Below are positions 54,275 through 54,957 of a stretch of DNA of 54,957 nt, piece by piece. The stretch lies in the NCBI GenBank assembly GCA_965199895.1, contig CBDATJ010000014.1, positions 1 to 54,957 on the forward strand, given 5' to 3'. Source of the stretch: Bin55 sp965199895 (GTDB lineage Bacteria > Pseudomonadota > Gammaproteobacteria > Pseudomonadales > Azotimanducaceae). The position numbers and the translations under genes are program-made. The notes under the pieces are model-generated. The model had not been told where the DNA came from. It saw only the letters and a program-made list of their open reading frames with translations, and searched no databases. The stretch's first letter is position 1. Every line of letters starts with the position of its first letter.

Positions 54275-54957
54275 TTGGAAATAAAAATCGCTGGAGCTGG
54301 CCTAATGGGTCGCCTGTTGGGTTGGCACTATTCCCGATTGGGACACATGGTCTCAATTTATGAACGTGCCAAAGCAAACGATCCACAGAGCGCTGCTTTT
54401 GTCGCTGCTTCTATGATGGCTGCAGCCAGTGAGTGCCCTGAAACCGATGCAGAGATCACTGAATTGGCTCAGCAGAGCAATCACGTCTGGCCAAGTTGGC
54501 TGGACGAGCTCAAAGTACCCTATGCGATGGACGGCACCATCGTACTCGCACATCCCAACGATCACGCATTGATCACAAAATACGAACAATCGCTCAAGAG
54601 ATTCGGATTCAATACATACCGTAAACTAGACTCTGCAGCTCTTCAAGAACTAGAACCAGAACTGTCGCCAAATTTCTTGGGTGGAATCCATCTCACCGAC
54701 GAAGGATGGTTGGATAATCGCGCGCTCTTATCCAATTTGGAAAGCAAATGTGGTGAGATTTATTACGAACACTCCATCAAGGATGGTGATCTGAAAGCTG
54801 ATCTAGTGATTGATTGCAGGGGGGCTGGTTCATGTGATCCAGAAATCAGAGCTGTGCGGGGAGAAATTGTTCGCATTCACGCACCTCAAGTAAGTATCAG
54901 CCGCCCCGTACGTGTCTTGCACCCCCGATATCGCGTCTATGTTGTTCCAAGACCCAA
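54275..54957 (+). CDS. thiO: Glycine oxidase ThiO-like FAD enzyme, partial
   Basis: The window ends inside this gene after about 227 codons. The N-terminus EIKIAGAGLMGRLLGWHYSRLGHMVSIYER is an FAD-binding Rossmann motif (GxGxxG) of the DAO family. The downstream PELSPNFLGGIHLTDEGWLDNRALLSNLE and DLVIDCRGAGS match ThiO-type glycine oxidases that make the imine used for the thiazole ring. Start TTG at 54275, 4 bases after the thiC stop. Membership in the thiamin cluster supports the assignment. Confidence 0.8.
   Translation, partial: MEIKIAGAGLMGRLLGWHYSRLGHMVSIYERAKANDPQSAAFVAASMMAAASECPETDAEITELAQQSNHVWPSWLDELKVPYAMDGTIVLAHPNDHALITKYEQSLKRFGFNTYRKLDSAALQELEPELSPNFLGGIHLTDEGWLDNRALLSNLESKCGEIYYEHSIKDGDLKADLVIDCRGAGSCDPEIRAVRGEIVRIHAPQVSISRPVRVLHPRYRVYVVPRP

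Overview
The window looks like chromosome from a gammaproteobacterium. It has the gammaproteobacterial block smpB / ratA-rnfH / bamE / recN, followed by grpE-dnaK-dnaJ-dapB-carA-carB-greA, a yqgE-ruvX-yggS-proC-yggT-metX-metW-rdgB-hemW run, rpoH, and thiamin genes. Many starts are GTG or TTG and genes commonly overlap by 4 bases. The species cannot be told from the sequence. Scattered frameshifts (epimerase, HAD hydrolase, DUF4426, MFS transporter, and a double shift in thiC) point either to a genome that is eroding, as in host-associated lineages, or to indel errors in the assembly.

Layout. 1-1.8 kb: two broken genes. 1.9-5.3 kb: an SDR oxidoreductase, smpB, a sodium-dependent symporter and ratA. 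5.3-17.5 kb: the unusual region. The normally compact ratA-rnfH-bamE block is split by three copies of a cassette: (i) degraded fragments of rnfH, the SDR gene and smpB, (ii) a conserved leader of about 0.5 kb, (iii) a small secreted His/Cys protein, (iv) and (v) two membrane-anchored helical-repeat proteins. Copy I (5.3-10.1 kb) is complete. Copy II (10.5-12.7 kb) is cut off after the start of its first large gene. Copy III (12.7-17.5 kb) lies inverted and forms a large inverted repeat with copy II. The repeat reaches into the last 14 codons of bamE. I recognise none of the three cassette proteins as a named family. This is the best candidate here for an undescribed system.

17.5-29.97 kb: envelope assembly (bamE), repair (recN), the heat-shock chaperones grpE-dnaK-dnaJ with recognisable sigma-32 promoters before grpE and dnaK, then a tightly packed dapB-carA-carB-greA run. 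30.0-33.7 kb: a heterodimeric ABC exporter on the minus strand. 33.9-41.5 kb: a plus-strand run from yqgE to hemW ending in a HEPN-domain gene. 41.5-43.1 kb: trmB and rpoH on the minus strand; rpoH encodes the factor that would read the grpE and dnaK promoters. 43.5-46.4 kb: an ammonium channel and a class III aminotransferase that converge on a shared terminator.

46.4 kb to the end: thiamin synthesis (thiD, thiE, a second thiE-like gene, thiC, thiO). The run is interrupted by a Tat-exported solute-binding protein, a HAMP-containing receptor without an output domain, and a broken OFA-type MFS transporter. I saw no tRNA, rRNA, CRISPR array, transposase, integrase or reverse transcriptase.
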